Positions 26,028 to 33,411 of a stretch of DNA of 64,000 bases are shown in pieces. Source of the stretch: Microbacterium soli. GTDB taxonomy: Bacteria > Actinomycetota > Actinomycetes > Actinomycetales > Microbacteriaceae. A program made the translations under genes and the position numbers. The notes below the pieces were generated by a model that worked only from the letters and a program-made list of their open reading frames with translations, ran no database searches and was not told the origin of the DNA. The DNA lies in assembly GCF_039539005.1 (NCBI RefSeq), contig NZ_BAABCP010000001.1:372001-436000 (forward strand). Reading direction: 5' to 3'. The stretch's first letter is position 1; every line of letters begins with the position of its first letter.

Positions 26028-27031
26028 GACTGCTCCGCCCGGAGCGATACCGTGCGGAATCCGGCGTTACCCATGGACGAGTCCGGGGTGTTCCGACTGC
26101 GAGCCGAGTTGCGGTAGCGGTTGCAGTACGAGATGTGGCAGAGGTAGCTCCCGCCGCGCAGCACGCGCGCCGTACCGTGCTCGGGACCGCGCGGGTCCCG
26201 GGCGGCCGAACGCCGGTAGGCGTGAGGGTCGAACCAGTCCGCGCACCACTCCCACACATTGCCCACCGGCTGGAACAGCCCGTAACCGTTCGCGGGGAAC
26301 TCCCGCACGGGGGCGGTCGTCAGCCAGCCGTCCTCGAGGGTGTTCTCGCGCGGGAAGCTGCCCTGCCAGATGTTGGCGCGCCAGCCTCCGGCGTCCGGAG
26401 CATCATCTCCCCACGGATACTTCGCGCCGTCGAGCCCACCGCGGGCGGCGTACTCCCATTCGGCCTCGGTCGGCAGCCGTCGCCCCGCCCACGCGCAGTA
26501 GGCGACGGCGTCGTTCCAGCTCACGTGGACGACAGGGTGGTCATCGAGCCCGTCGAGATCCGACGCCGGGCCGCCGGGGTGCGCCCAGTCGGCCCCGCGC
26601 ACCCCGAACCACCACGGCGTGCCCGTCGCCGGACCCATGATGGCATCCGCCGGGGCCTGCAGGGCGAGGTGGAACACCGCGGAGAACCCGAACGTCTCCG
26701 CCTCGGTGCGGTACCCGGTAGCGTCGACGAACCGCGCGAAGTCGGCGTTGGTGACGGTCGTCGCATCGATCTCGAAGCCGTCCAGTTCCACCGCGTGCCG
26801 GGGTGTCTCGCCGTCGCCGCGGTTCTCGTCCCCCGAGGAGTCGCCCATGACGAACGACCCGGCGGGGATGACGGCCTGGGCGATCGTGTGGTGGGGCGTC
26901 TCGCTCTCCGGTGCGCCTCCGGTGCCGCCCAGCAGGGGAAGAGCGGTTCGACCCGACGACAGGAGGTCACGGGAAGGAGCGCCGCACGTGCAGCCGGGAC
27001 CGCAGGAACCTGATTCATCCATGACATCCAT
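26024..27031 (-). CDS. Formylglycine-generating enzyme (sulfatase-modifying factor)
   Basis: FGE-sulfatase family protein of 335 residues. Genuine FGE uses copper and O2 to turn a Cys in a CxPxR motif of sulfatases into formylglycine. The two copper-binding cysteines are present as Cys298 and Cys303 in GGSYLCHISYCNRYRNSAR, with the same spacing as in Streptomyces coelicolor FGE, so this looks active rather than a generic SUMF1-domain protein. Residues 10-16 (CGPGCTC) form an unusual Cys cluster. The start ATG 27031 has GAAGA upstream; ATG 27022 is possible. No sulfatase gene lies in the window; it is coupled instead to two DUF202 genes. Confidence 0.9.
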   Translation of the reverse strand: MDVMDESGSCGPGCTCGAPSRDLLSSGRTALPLLGGTGGAPESETPHHTIAQAVIPAGSFVMGDSSGDENRGDGETPRHAVELDGFEIDATTVTNADFARFVDATGYRTEAETFGFSAVFHLALQAPADAIMGPATGTPWWFGVRGADWAHPGGPASDLDGLDDHPVVHVSWNDAVAYCAWAGRRLPTEAEWEYAARGGLDGAKYPWGDDAPDAGGWRANIWQGSFPRENTLEDGWLTTAPVREFPANGYGLFQPVGNVWEWCADWFDPHAYRRSAARDPRGPEHGTARVLRGGSYLCHISYCNRYRNSARSRNTPDSSMGNAGFRTVSLRAEQS

Positions 27032-27100
27032 CTTCGTCGATGCGGCCGCGGACGACGACTCCGGTCCGCGATCCCGTATTCGCGCCCCGTCACGCCGTCG

Positions 27101-27697
27101 TCAGGCGCCGAGGGCGACGCCGTGCTCCCGCAGCGCCATGCGCAGCGAACGCGCGTCGCGGAAGCGGTGCGCACGGATGCCGAGGGCCTGCGCCGCTGTG
27201 ACGTTCGCCGGCGTGTCGTCGGTGAACAGCACGCTGCCCGGCTCCGCCCCCAGCGCGTCCAGCACGTGGGTGAAGGCCCGGGCATCCGGTTTGGCGACCC
27301 CGATGTCGGCCGTGTTGAAGATGGGATCGAATCGCGAATCGAGGCCGAGGGCGGCCGTCTCCTCGGCCGTCGCGTCGGATCCGTTGGTGAGGATGGCCGC
27401 ACGGATGCCGCAGGCGACGAGCTCCTCGACGAGCGAGAGAACCTCCTCGTCGAGGAGCGACGGCTGACCGCCCCATTCCTCCGCCGCCGCGCGGTCGCCG
27501 AGTTCCTCGCCGATGCCCGCGATCCAGTCGACCCTGCTGAGCCGCCCGGTGGTCAGCCGCTGGAGCCTCGTCCCGGAGAACGCGATCCGAGGGATCTCGC
27601 CCGGCGCGATCCCGAGCCGCCGCTCGATGCGCGCCCCGACCTCGTGATCGAAGTGCCGGATGACCCCGTCGAGGTCGAAGAGCACGGTGCTGATCAT
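27101..27697 (-). CDS. HAD-superfamily hydrolase (subfamily IA)
   Basis: Phosphatase-like HAD protein of 198 residues. The nucleophile motif FDLDGV has Asp8 and Asp10. Motif II Thr is in ILTNGSD, the motif III Lys in VAKPDARAF and the acidic pair in FTDDTPANV. The substrate cannot be deduced. A CATCCT hexamer six bases before the ATG resembles the -10 placement of leaderless genes here, but is weak. The 124-bp gap upstream (27698-27821) shows no gene. It is followed after 69 bp by the FGE gene in the same direction. Confidence 0.85.
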   Translation of the reverse strand: MISTVLFDLDGVIRHFDHEVGARIERRLGIAPGEIPRIAFSGTRLQRLTTGRLSRVDWIAGIGEELGDRAAAEEWGGQPSLLDEEVLSLVEELVACGIRAAILTNGSDATAEETAALGLDSRFDPIFNTADIGVAKPDARAFTHVLDALGAEPGSVLFTDDTPANVTAAQALGIRAHRFRDARSLRMALREHGVALGA

Positions 27698-27821
27698 CGT
27701 CCCAGGATGTCATGCCCGTCGTGGGGACGTGCGACGACCGTCATGCGGGGACGCCGAGGATCGACGACGCCGTCCGAACCGATCCCGGGCGGGAGCGGTC
27801 GCCGACGCGAACGTGCCCCGG

Positions 27822-28235
27822 TCAGGAGGGCCGGCCGAGGAACGCGAACCGCACGACCTCGCCACGACGGGCGCGCAGCATCGCCGCGATCACCACACCG
27901 AGATGCACGATGCACACCAGCACGTACAGCAGGATCGGCAGCGCCTGCGGCAGGAACCCGGTGGGCCCCGCCGCAGGCGCTGCGAGACGGATGAGGCCGA
28001 GGGCCAGCTGCGCCGCCAGCAGGCCTGTCGAGACGATGAGGAAGATCGCGCCCCAGCGCCGCGCGGCCGCGGCGTTTGCCTTCGCGAGCGGTCCCTGGCG
28101 GGACAGAGACCCGTAGGCCGCCACCATCGCGCCGCCCGCGGCCAGTGAGCCGAGCATCGGCACGGGCAGGAGGATCAGCAGACCCAGCGCCCAGGCCGAC
28201 AGGCCCGTCGCCCGGCGGTCCGCTGCGGCCGTCAC
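27822..28235 (-). CDS. Four-helix membrane protein of unknown function
   Basis: Hypothetical membrane protein of 137 residues with four hydrophobic segments, resembling small Actinomycetota membrane proteins of the DUF4870 kind, though the assignment is uncertain. The GTG at 28235 overlaps the stop of the upstream gene (GTGA), so it is the second gene of a coupled pair. Confidence 0.7.
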   Translation of the reverse strand: MTAAADRRATGLSAWALGLLILLPVPMLGSLAAGGAMVAAYGSLSRQGPLAKANAAAARRWGAIFLIVSTGLLAAQLALGLIRLAAPAAGPTGFLPQALPILLYVLVCIVHLGVVIAAMLRARRGEVVRFAFLGRPS

Positions 28236-28897
28236 GCTTCCGGATCGACGTCGCGGGAGTCGCCGCCCGTGGCGTCCGCGCCGGAGGGGCCGGATGCCGA
28301 GGCGTCCGCCGCCGAATCACCCGCGGCCGGCGCGCCGGCGCTCGCATCGGGCTCCTGCGCGCCGGGCTCGGGGAGCCGCTCGCCGTAGCGCGGCGGCTGG
28401 CTGAGGTCCACGGTGGGGCGCGGCGCCTGCTGTCGATCCGAGCCCAGAACCTGACGGGCCTTCACGAGCGATGCCGCCTGCACGCGCACCTCGTAGTGGT
28501 CGGCGAGCATCTGCGTCATGCTCGCGAAATCCCGACGCCGGCGCACGATCGTGTAGGTGACCAGGCTCATGATCATCCCCAGTGCGACGCCGATGAGGAT
28601 GAATCCCAGGAACAGCGGGATGGGGGCGTCCGGGTTGCCGAACAGCATGATGGCGGAGAGCACGAGCCCGATCAGCACGCCGTTGATGGCGCCGGAGCGC
28701 GCGGCCGCCGCGTAGCCCAGTTTGCCGGTGACGCGCTCGACGGTGCGCACCCCCTGCCCGACGATCGCGATGTCCCGTGCGGGGACCTCGCCGGCGATCA
28801 GCTTGGACACGGTCTTCTGCGCGGTCTCGTACTCCCGCGTCGATGCGACCTTCTCACCGATGTCGGCGCCGCTCACAGCCCGGTTCATCATGCTCAT
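28232..28897 (-). CDS. General stress protein 17M-like membrane protein with disordered tail
   Basis: Protein of 221 residues. Residues 10-65 carry the GSP17M/YflT-type domain (KTVSKLIAGEVPARDIAIVGQGVR style), followed by two transmembrane segments (about 72-120) and a long Pro/Ala/Asp/Gly-rich C-terminal tail that is likely cytoplasmic and disordered. The function is unknown; relatives are stress-induced in Bacillus. ATG 28897 is preceded by GACAAT with six bases between (leaderless). It leads a coupled pair with the next membrane protein. Confidence 0.75.
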   Translation of the reverse strand: MSMMNRAVSGADIGEKVASTREYETAQKTVSKLIAGEVPARDIAIVGQGVRTVERVTGKLGYAAAARSGAINGVLIGLVLSAIMLFGNPDAPIPLFLGFILIGVALGMIMSLVTYTIVRRRRDFASMTQMLADHYEVRVQAASLVKARQVLGSDRQQAPRPTVDLSQPPRYGERLPEPGAQEPDASAGAPAAGDSAADASASGPSGADATGGDSRDVDPEA

Positions 28898-28903
28898 CCT
28901 GCC

Positions 28904-28909
28904 ATTGTC
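28904..28909 (-). promoter_or_regulatory. -10 element GACAAT, leaderless start of GSP17M-like gene
   Basis: GACAAT, six bases (GGCAGG), ATG at 28897. Confidence 0.45.
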
Positions 28910-29008
28910 CCAGACAGCCGACGCTCGATCACCCGCCTCGGTCGGGCGGTGCCCCGTATCGCCGGGGGAACGGATGGGCGGACACGGCTGAGCGTGAGAT
29001 ACGCCGAC

Positions 29009-29014
29009 TACTGT
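29009..29014 (+). promoter_or_regulatory. -10 element TACTGT, leaderless start of the MgtE-like operon
   Basis: TACTGT, seven bases (TGAGCCT), GTG at 29022. Confidence 0.5.
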
Positions 29015-29021
29015 TGAGCCT

Positions 29022-30281
29022 GTGAGCACACAACGGGTCTTCGTCGCGCGCCTGGCCGGCTGCGCCGTCTTCGATCCCGTCGGCGACCGGCTCGGGAAGG
29101 TCCGGGATGTCGTCGTCGTGTACCGAAAATCCGCTGCCCCGCGCGTGATCGGACTCGTGGTGGAGATCCCGGGCCGCCGGCACGTGTTCCTCTCCATCGG
29201 CCGGGTGACCTCGATCCGCGCCGGACAGGTGATCAGCACCGGGCTCATCAACGTCCGCCGGTTCCAGCCCCGCCCGGGCGAGACGCGGGTGCTGGCCGAG
29301 TACCTGGGCCGCCGGGTGTCGCTCGAGGACGGCGGCACGGCGGTCGTGGAGGACGCCGCGATCGAACAGGACCGGCACGGCGAATGGGCCATCAGTCAGC
29401 TCTTCCTCCGCAGACCCAAGACCAGCGCGTCGCCGTTCGCGAAGGGGCCCACCACGTTCGCGAGCTGGAGTGAGGTGTCCGAGCAGCGGCAGCCCGGTGA
29501 GGCGCAGTCCGCCGAGCAGCTGGTCGCGACGTACTCCGAGCTGCACGCGGCCGACCTCGCCACGACGCTGTTGGATCTGCCCGCGAAGCGCCTGCTGGAG
29601 GTCGCGGAGGAGCTGCCCGACGAGCGCCTGGCAGACGCCCTGGAGGAGATGCCGGAGGACGATCAGGTCGGCATCCTCGATCGCCTGGGCGACGAGCGGG
29701 CCGCCGACGTGCTCGACGAGATGGAGCCCGACGACGCCGCGGACCTGCTGGCCCAGCTGCCTCCCGAGCGGCTCGAGCAGCTGCTGGCGCTCATGGAGCC
29801 CGAGGAGGCGGAGGATGTGCGCACGCTGCTGAGCTACGGCGCCGACACCGCCGGCGGGCTGATGACCACCGAGCCGATCATCCTCTCCGCCGATGCGACC
29901 GTCGCCGAGGCTCTCGCCCTCATCCGCAGGCACGAACTGCACCCCGCCCTCGCCGCGGCCGTGTTCGTCACGCTGCCGCCGTTCGAGACGCCGACGGGGA
30001 GGCTCCTCGGCGTCGTGCACTTCCAGAGGATGCTGCGATACCCTCCGCATGAACGACTGGGCGCGATCCTCGACGACAACCTCGAGCCGGTCTCCGTCAC
30101 GGCATCCGCCGCCGAGGTCGCCAGACTGCTGGCCAGTTACGACCTCGTGTCGCTGCCCGTCGTCGACGCCGCGCACCGGCTGGTGGGGGCGATCAGCGTC
30201 GACGACGTGCTGGATCACCTGCTGCCGGACGACTGGCGCACCCATGATGCCGCCGACGTCGAGCAGGGCGGTGTGCGATGA
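29022..30281 (+). CDS. PRC-barrel / MgtE-N / CBS-pair protein without a channel domain
   Basis: Protein of 419 residues combining a PRC-barrel-like N-terminus (about 5-85), an MgtE N-terminal superhelical domain (about 165-265; repeated LPDERLADALEEMPEDDQV and DEMEPDDAADLLAQLP style helices) and two CBS motifs (about 275-405). The five-helix MgtE pore is absent, so it cannot transport Mg2+ itself. It may sense Mg2+ or nucleotides and act on a partner, possibly the membrane protein DUF1003 encoded next with an ATGA overlap. A similar gene group with mrp is found, from memory, at Rv1229c-Rv1232c in M. tuberculosis. Confidence 0.85.
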   Translation: MSTQRVFVARLAGCAVFDPVGDRLGKVRDVVVVYRKSAAPRVIGLVVEIPGRRHVFLSIGRVTSIRAGQVISTGLINVRRFQPRPGETRVLAEYLGRRVSLEDGGTAVVEDAAIEQDRHGEWAISQLFLRRPKTSASPFAKGPTTFASWSEVSEQRQPGEAQSAEQLVATYSELHAADLATTLLDLPAKRLLEVAEELPDERLADALEEMPEDDQVGILDRLGDERAADVLDEMEPDDAADLLAQLPPERLEQLLALMEPEEAEDVRTLLSYGADTAGGLMTTEPIILSADATVAEALALIRRHELHPALAAAVFVTLPPFETPTGRLLGVVHFQRMLRYPPHERLGAILDDNLEPVSVTASAAEVARLLASYDLVSLPVVDAAHRLVGAISVDDVLDHLLPDDWRTHDAADVEQGGVR

Positions 30282-30796
30282 TGACTCGCTCCTCGCGGCT
30301 GGACACCCCGCTGGGCCGCAACACCGGCCTGCGCGGGCCCGCGCCCTCCCGCGACCGCTTCGGTCGCTTCACCGAGTGGGTGGCACGGGCCATGGGCACC
30401 CCCGCGTTCCTCGTCATCCTCACGCTGTTCTGCGCGGCGTGGATCACCTGGAACACGCTCATGCCGGACGGCTTGCGGTTCGACGACGCGGCCCTCGGAT
30501 TCACCGCCCTCACCCTCATGCTGTCGCTGCAGGCCTCGTACGCGGCCCCCCTGATCCTGCTCGCGCAGAACCGCCAGGACGACCGCGACCGCGTGCAGAT
30601 CGAGCAGGACCGTCAGCGCGCCGAGCGCAACCTCGCCGACACCGAGTACCTCGCCCGTGAGATCGTCGCCCTGCGCCTGGCGCTGGAGGATCGCACCGCG
30701 CAGATCGTGACCCGAGACGTGCTGCGCCAGGAGCTGAGGATGCTGCTGACCGAGCTCGACCGCGAGCAGGCTCCCACCGAGGAGGGCGCGTCATGA
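30278..30796 (+). CDS. DUF1003 membrane protein
   Basis: Protein of 172 residues with two transmembrane helices (about 40-62 and 72-95), flanked by FGRFTEWVARAMGTPAFL at the N-terminal side and a long charged, probably coiled-coil C-terminal half. DUF1003 proteins have no settled function. The gene overlaps both neighbours by four bases (ATGA), so the MgtE-like protein, DUF1003 and Mrp are made from one coupled unit. Confidence 0.85.
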   Translation: MMTRSSRLDTPLGRNTGLRGPAPSRDRFGRFTEWVARAMGTPAFLVILTLFCAAWITWNTLMPDGLRFDDAALGFTALTLMLSLQASYAAPLILLAQNRQDDRDRVQIEQDRQRAERNLADTEYLAREIVALRLALEDRTAQIVTRDVLRQELRMLLTELDREQAPTEEGAS

Positions 30797-31929
30797 CGCT
30801 GGACGATCAGGTCCGTGCGGCCGTCTCCGCCGTCACCGACCCCGAGCTGCGCCGCCCCATCGGAGAGCTCGACATGGTGCGGGAGGTCTCCGTCGACGGG
30901 ACGTCCGCGCACGTGGGCATCGTACTCACCATCGTGGGATGCCCCATGGCACGACGCATCGAGCAGGACGTCCGGGATGCCGCCGCGTCCGTCTCGGGGA
31001 TCTCCGAGGTCGCCGTCGACGTGGGCGTCATGACGCCGGACGAGCGGCGGGCGCTCACGGAGAAGCTGCGTGACGGACGACCCGCGCGGCAGATGCCGTT
31101 CGGCCCCGACTCGCTCACCCGGGTGATCCTCGTCACCAGCGGCAAGGGCGGCGTGGGCAAGTCCACCGTCACCGCGAACCTCGCCGTCGCGCTCGCCGAG
31201 CAGGGACTGAGGGTGGGGCTCGTGGACGCCGACGTGCACGGCTTCTCGATCCCGGGCCTGCTCGGCATCGCCCCCGGCACGCAGCCCACCCGCATCGACG
31301 ACATGATGCTCCCCCCGGTCGCGTACGACGTGAAGACCATCTCGATCGGCATGTTCCTCGCCGAGGGCGAGTCACTGGTCGCCTGGCGCGGACCCATGCT
31401 GCATCGCACCATCAATCAGTTCCTCACCGACGTGTTCTTCGGCGACCTGGATGTGCTGCTCATCGACATGCCGCCGGGGACCGGCGACATCGCCATCTCG
31501 GTCGGGCAGCTGCTCCCCGGAGCGGAGGTGATCGTGGTGACCACGCCGCAGCCCGCGGCATCCGAGGTCGCCATCCGCAGCGGGCTCGTGGCCAGACGCA
31601 CCGGTCAGCGCGTGATCGGCGTCGTCGAGAACATGACCCCGTACACCCTGCCCGACGGGACGGTCATCGACCTGTTCGGCTCCGGAGGGGGCGCGGAGGT
31701 CGCCGCGGCACTCGGCACGACGGCGGACGACGGCGCACGGCAGGATGTGCCGCTGCTGGCGTCGGTGCCGCTGAGTCCGGCACTGCGCCTGGGCGGCGAC
31801 ACCGGGCGCCCCGTCGTACTGGACCACCCGGAGGACCCCGCCGCACGGGCCATCATCGACCTCGCGCGCACGGTCGCTCATCGCGGCCGCGGGCTGGCAG
31901 GGCGTTCGCTGCCCATGCGGCTGACCTGA
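30793..31929 (+). CDS. mrp: Mrp/ApbC-family iron-sulfur carrier P-loop ATPase
   Basis: Protein of 378 residues with an N-terminal DUF59/MIP18-like domain (1-80) and a P-loop ATPase with the deviant Walker A SGKGGVGKST (116-125) and LLIDMPPGTGD. Family members bind and transfer [4Fe-4S] clusters. The CxxC that normally follows ENM is missing: ENMTPYTLPDGT has no Cys, as I recall for other actinobacterial copies. Cluster binding would then need other residues. It is the last gene of the coupled MgtE-like/DUF1003/mrp unit and is convergent with tatB across 21 bp. Confidence 0.9.
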   Translation: MTLDDQVRAAVSAVTDPELRRPIGELDMVREVSVDGTSAHVGIVLTIVGCPMARRIEQDVRDAAASVSGISEVAVDVGVMTPDERRALTEKLRDGRPARQMPFGPDSLTRVILVTSGKGGVGKSTVTANLAVALAEQGLRVGLVDADVHGFSIPGLLGIAPGTQPTRIDDMMLPPVAYDVKTISIGMFLAEGESLVAWRGPMLHRTINQFLTDVFFGDLDVLLIDMPPGTGDIAISVGQLLPGAEVIVVTTPQPAASEVAIRSGLVARRTGQRVIGVVENMTPYTLPDGTVIDLFGSGGGAEVAAALGTTADDGARQDVPLLASVPLSPALRLGGDTGRPVVLDHPEDPAARAIIDLARTVAHRGRGLAGRSLPMRLT

Positions 31930-31950
31930 CGGTCCGGCCGGGAGGACGCC

Positions 31951-32346
31951 TCAGGTGGCCTCGGGGTCGAACGGCGGGGGCGTCTGACGTGTGAACGTCT
32001 CACGCGTCCTCGGGGCGTGCTGCGCGGGCCGATGGACGACGGGGTCCGAACTGACGGTCGCGCTCCCCGCGGTGCCCGCGTCGAAGGCGGGCTCCTCGAA
32101 GAGCGCGTCGCGGATGATGCGACGCGGGTCGTACTGGCGAGGGTCGAGCTTGCGCCAGTCCACCTCGTCGATGTCGGGACCGAGCTCGTCCTTCATCTTC
32201 GTCTTCGTCTCGCGCAGGTACTCCCCCGCACGACGCACGAACCTCGAGAATGTCGCGGCAGCCTTCGGAAGCCTCTCCGGACCGACGATGAGCAGGGCGA
32301 CAACACCGATCAGGAGCAGCTTGTCCATGTCCAGGCCCCAGTTCAT
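31951..32346 (-). CDS. tatB: Sec-independent protein translocase subunit TatB
   Basis: TatB/Hcf106-type protein of 131 residues for twin-arginine export. An N-terminal transmembrane helix (about 8-22) is followed by the hinge VGPERLP, then an amphipathic helix (KAAATFSRFVRRAGEYLRETK) and a charged tail ending in Pro/Thr-rich sequence. The Glu in the short segment before the helix found in some TatB is not seen; the opening MNWGLDMDKLL is atypical. ATG 32346 follows TAGCCT by six bases, indicating a leaderless mRNA. In mycobacteria sigE and htrA lie nearby; neither is present here. Confidence 0.88.
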   Translation of the reverse strand: MNWGLDMDKLLLIGVVALLIVGPERLPKAAATFSRFVRRAGEYLRETKTKMKDELGPDIDEVDWRKLDPRQYDPRRIIRDALFEEPAFDAGTAGSATVSSDPVVHRPAQHAPRTRETFTRQTPPPFDPEAT

Positions 32347-32352
32347 CTCACC

Positions 32353-32358
32353 AGGCTA
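32353..32358 (-). promoter_or_regulatory. -10 element TAGCCT, leaderless start of tatB
   Basis: TAGCCT, six bases (GGTGAG), ATG at 32346. Confidence 0.55.
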
Positions 32359-32395
32359 CCCGCCGCGCCTCCGTTTACGATGCATCCGCGGCGCT

Positions 32396-32401
32396 TACGC
32401 T
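32396..32401 (+). promoter_or_regulatory. -10 element TACGCT for the O-methyltransferase gene
   Basis: TACGCT 29 bases before ATG 32431 predicts a leader of about 23 bases containing AGGAGA, an example of a leadered gene in this window. Confidence 0.4.
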
Positions 32402-32430
32402 GTCAGTGATCGACGTTTTCAGGAGAACCC

Positions 32431-33063
32431 ATGAGCGAACACGACGCGAACGCACGATTCGTCCGCGAGACCATCGTGGAGCCCACCGCGATCGCCCGCG
32501 CGCGCATCCACGCCGTGGAGCTGGGGGCCGCCCCCATCAGTGCTGCCGTGGGCGCACAGTACGCCGTCCTGGCCGCCACGGTCGGCGCACGCTCCATCAT
32601 CGAGATCGGCACGGGTGCCGGCGTCTCCGGACTCTGGCTGCTGCGCGGAGCGCCTCAGGCGGTCCTCACGACCATCGACAACGAACCCGAGCATCTCGCC
32701 GCCGCGCGTCAGGCGTTCGCGGACGCCAAGGTGCCGTCCGCGAAGACACGGCTGATCACGGGGCGCGCCGCGGATGTGCTGCCCCGCATGAACGAGGCCT
32801 CCTACGACATCGTCCTCGTCGACGCCGACGAGGAGAGCGTCATCGAGTACGTCGAGCACGGCCTGCGACTGGCGCGCACCGGGGGCCTGGTCCTCGTGCC
32901 ACGGGTGCTGTCCGGCGGCAGAGTCGCCGATCCCGTCCAGCGCGACGCCGTCACCGCCGCGCACCGCTCGCTCATCCAGGAGACCCAGGAGTCGCCCGCC
33001 GTCCTCGCGGCGCTGTCCGCCACCGGTGAGGGGCTGCTCCAGCTCGCGCGCATCTCCGCCTGA
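32431..33063 (+). CDS. SAM-dependent O-methyltransferase (Rv1220c-like)
   Basis: Class I methyltransferase of 210 residues of the caffeoyl-CoA/catechol O-methyltransferase type. The SAM-binding glycine loop is IIEIGTGAGVSGLWLL, the acidic end of strand 2 is TIDNEPEH, and the metal-ligand region is DIVLVDADEESV. The acceptor is unknown. The start has AGGAGA seven bases upstream. It is convergent with the DUF3117 gene and the two share a strong bidirectional terminator. Confidence 0.9.
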   Translation: MSEHDANARFVRETIVEPTAIARARIHAVELGAAPISAAVGAQYAVLAATVGARSIIEIGTGAGVSGLWLLRGAPQAVLTTIDNEPEHLAAARQAFADAKVPSAKTRLITGRAADVLPRMNEASYDIVLVDADEESVIEYVEHGLRLARTGGLVLVPRVLSGGRVADPVQRDAVTAAHRSLIQETQESPAVLAALSATGEGLLQLARISA

Positions 33064-33076
33064 CGGCGGAATGCAG

Positions 33077-33110
33077 AAGAGGGGCGGCGGGATGTCCCGT
33101 CGCCCCTCTT
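33077..33110. terminator. Bidirectional terminator between O-methyltransferase and DUF3117 genes
   Basis: Arms 33077-33092 and 33095-33110 form a 16-bp stem with one G-U pair. AAGA at its base and TCTT on the far side give short T tracts for both strands. Confidence 0.8.
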
Positions 33111-33125
33111 CTCCGCTGTGCTGAT

Positions 33126-33299
33126 TCAGGCGGGTGCCACGACGGCGCCCAGCACGTCGTGAAGCTCCTTGGCCTCGGCGTCGTTCACGGAGACGACCAG
33201 ACGTCCGCCTCCTTCGAGCGGAACGCGCACGATGATGAGACGCCCCTCCTTCACGGCCTCCATCGGTCCGTCGCCTGTCCTCGGCTTCATCGCTGCCAT
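33126..33299 (-). CDS. DUF3117 small protein
   Basis: Protein of 57 residues, the typical size of the DUF3117 family, beginning MAAMKPRTGDGP and carrying the conserved EGRLIIVRVPLEGGGRLVV core. Function unknown, but the family is highly conserved in Actinomycetota (Rv1211-like, from memory). A longer open frame exists upstream, but the ATG at 33299 has GGAAAGGAAG at good distance and matches the family start. Confidence 0.9.
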   Translation of the reverse strand: MAAMKPRTGDGPMEAVKEGRLIIVRVPLEGGGRLVVSVNDAEAKELHDVLGAVVAPA

Positions 33300-33411
33300 C
33301 GTGGCTTCCTTTCCCTCGGTGGTATGCATCAAGTTTATCGTCACCATGTGCGAGGAACATGTCAGGCCGTCACAACCGCCGGTCAGACGGCCTGTGCGCG
33401 ACCTCGGAGCG

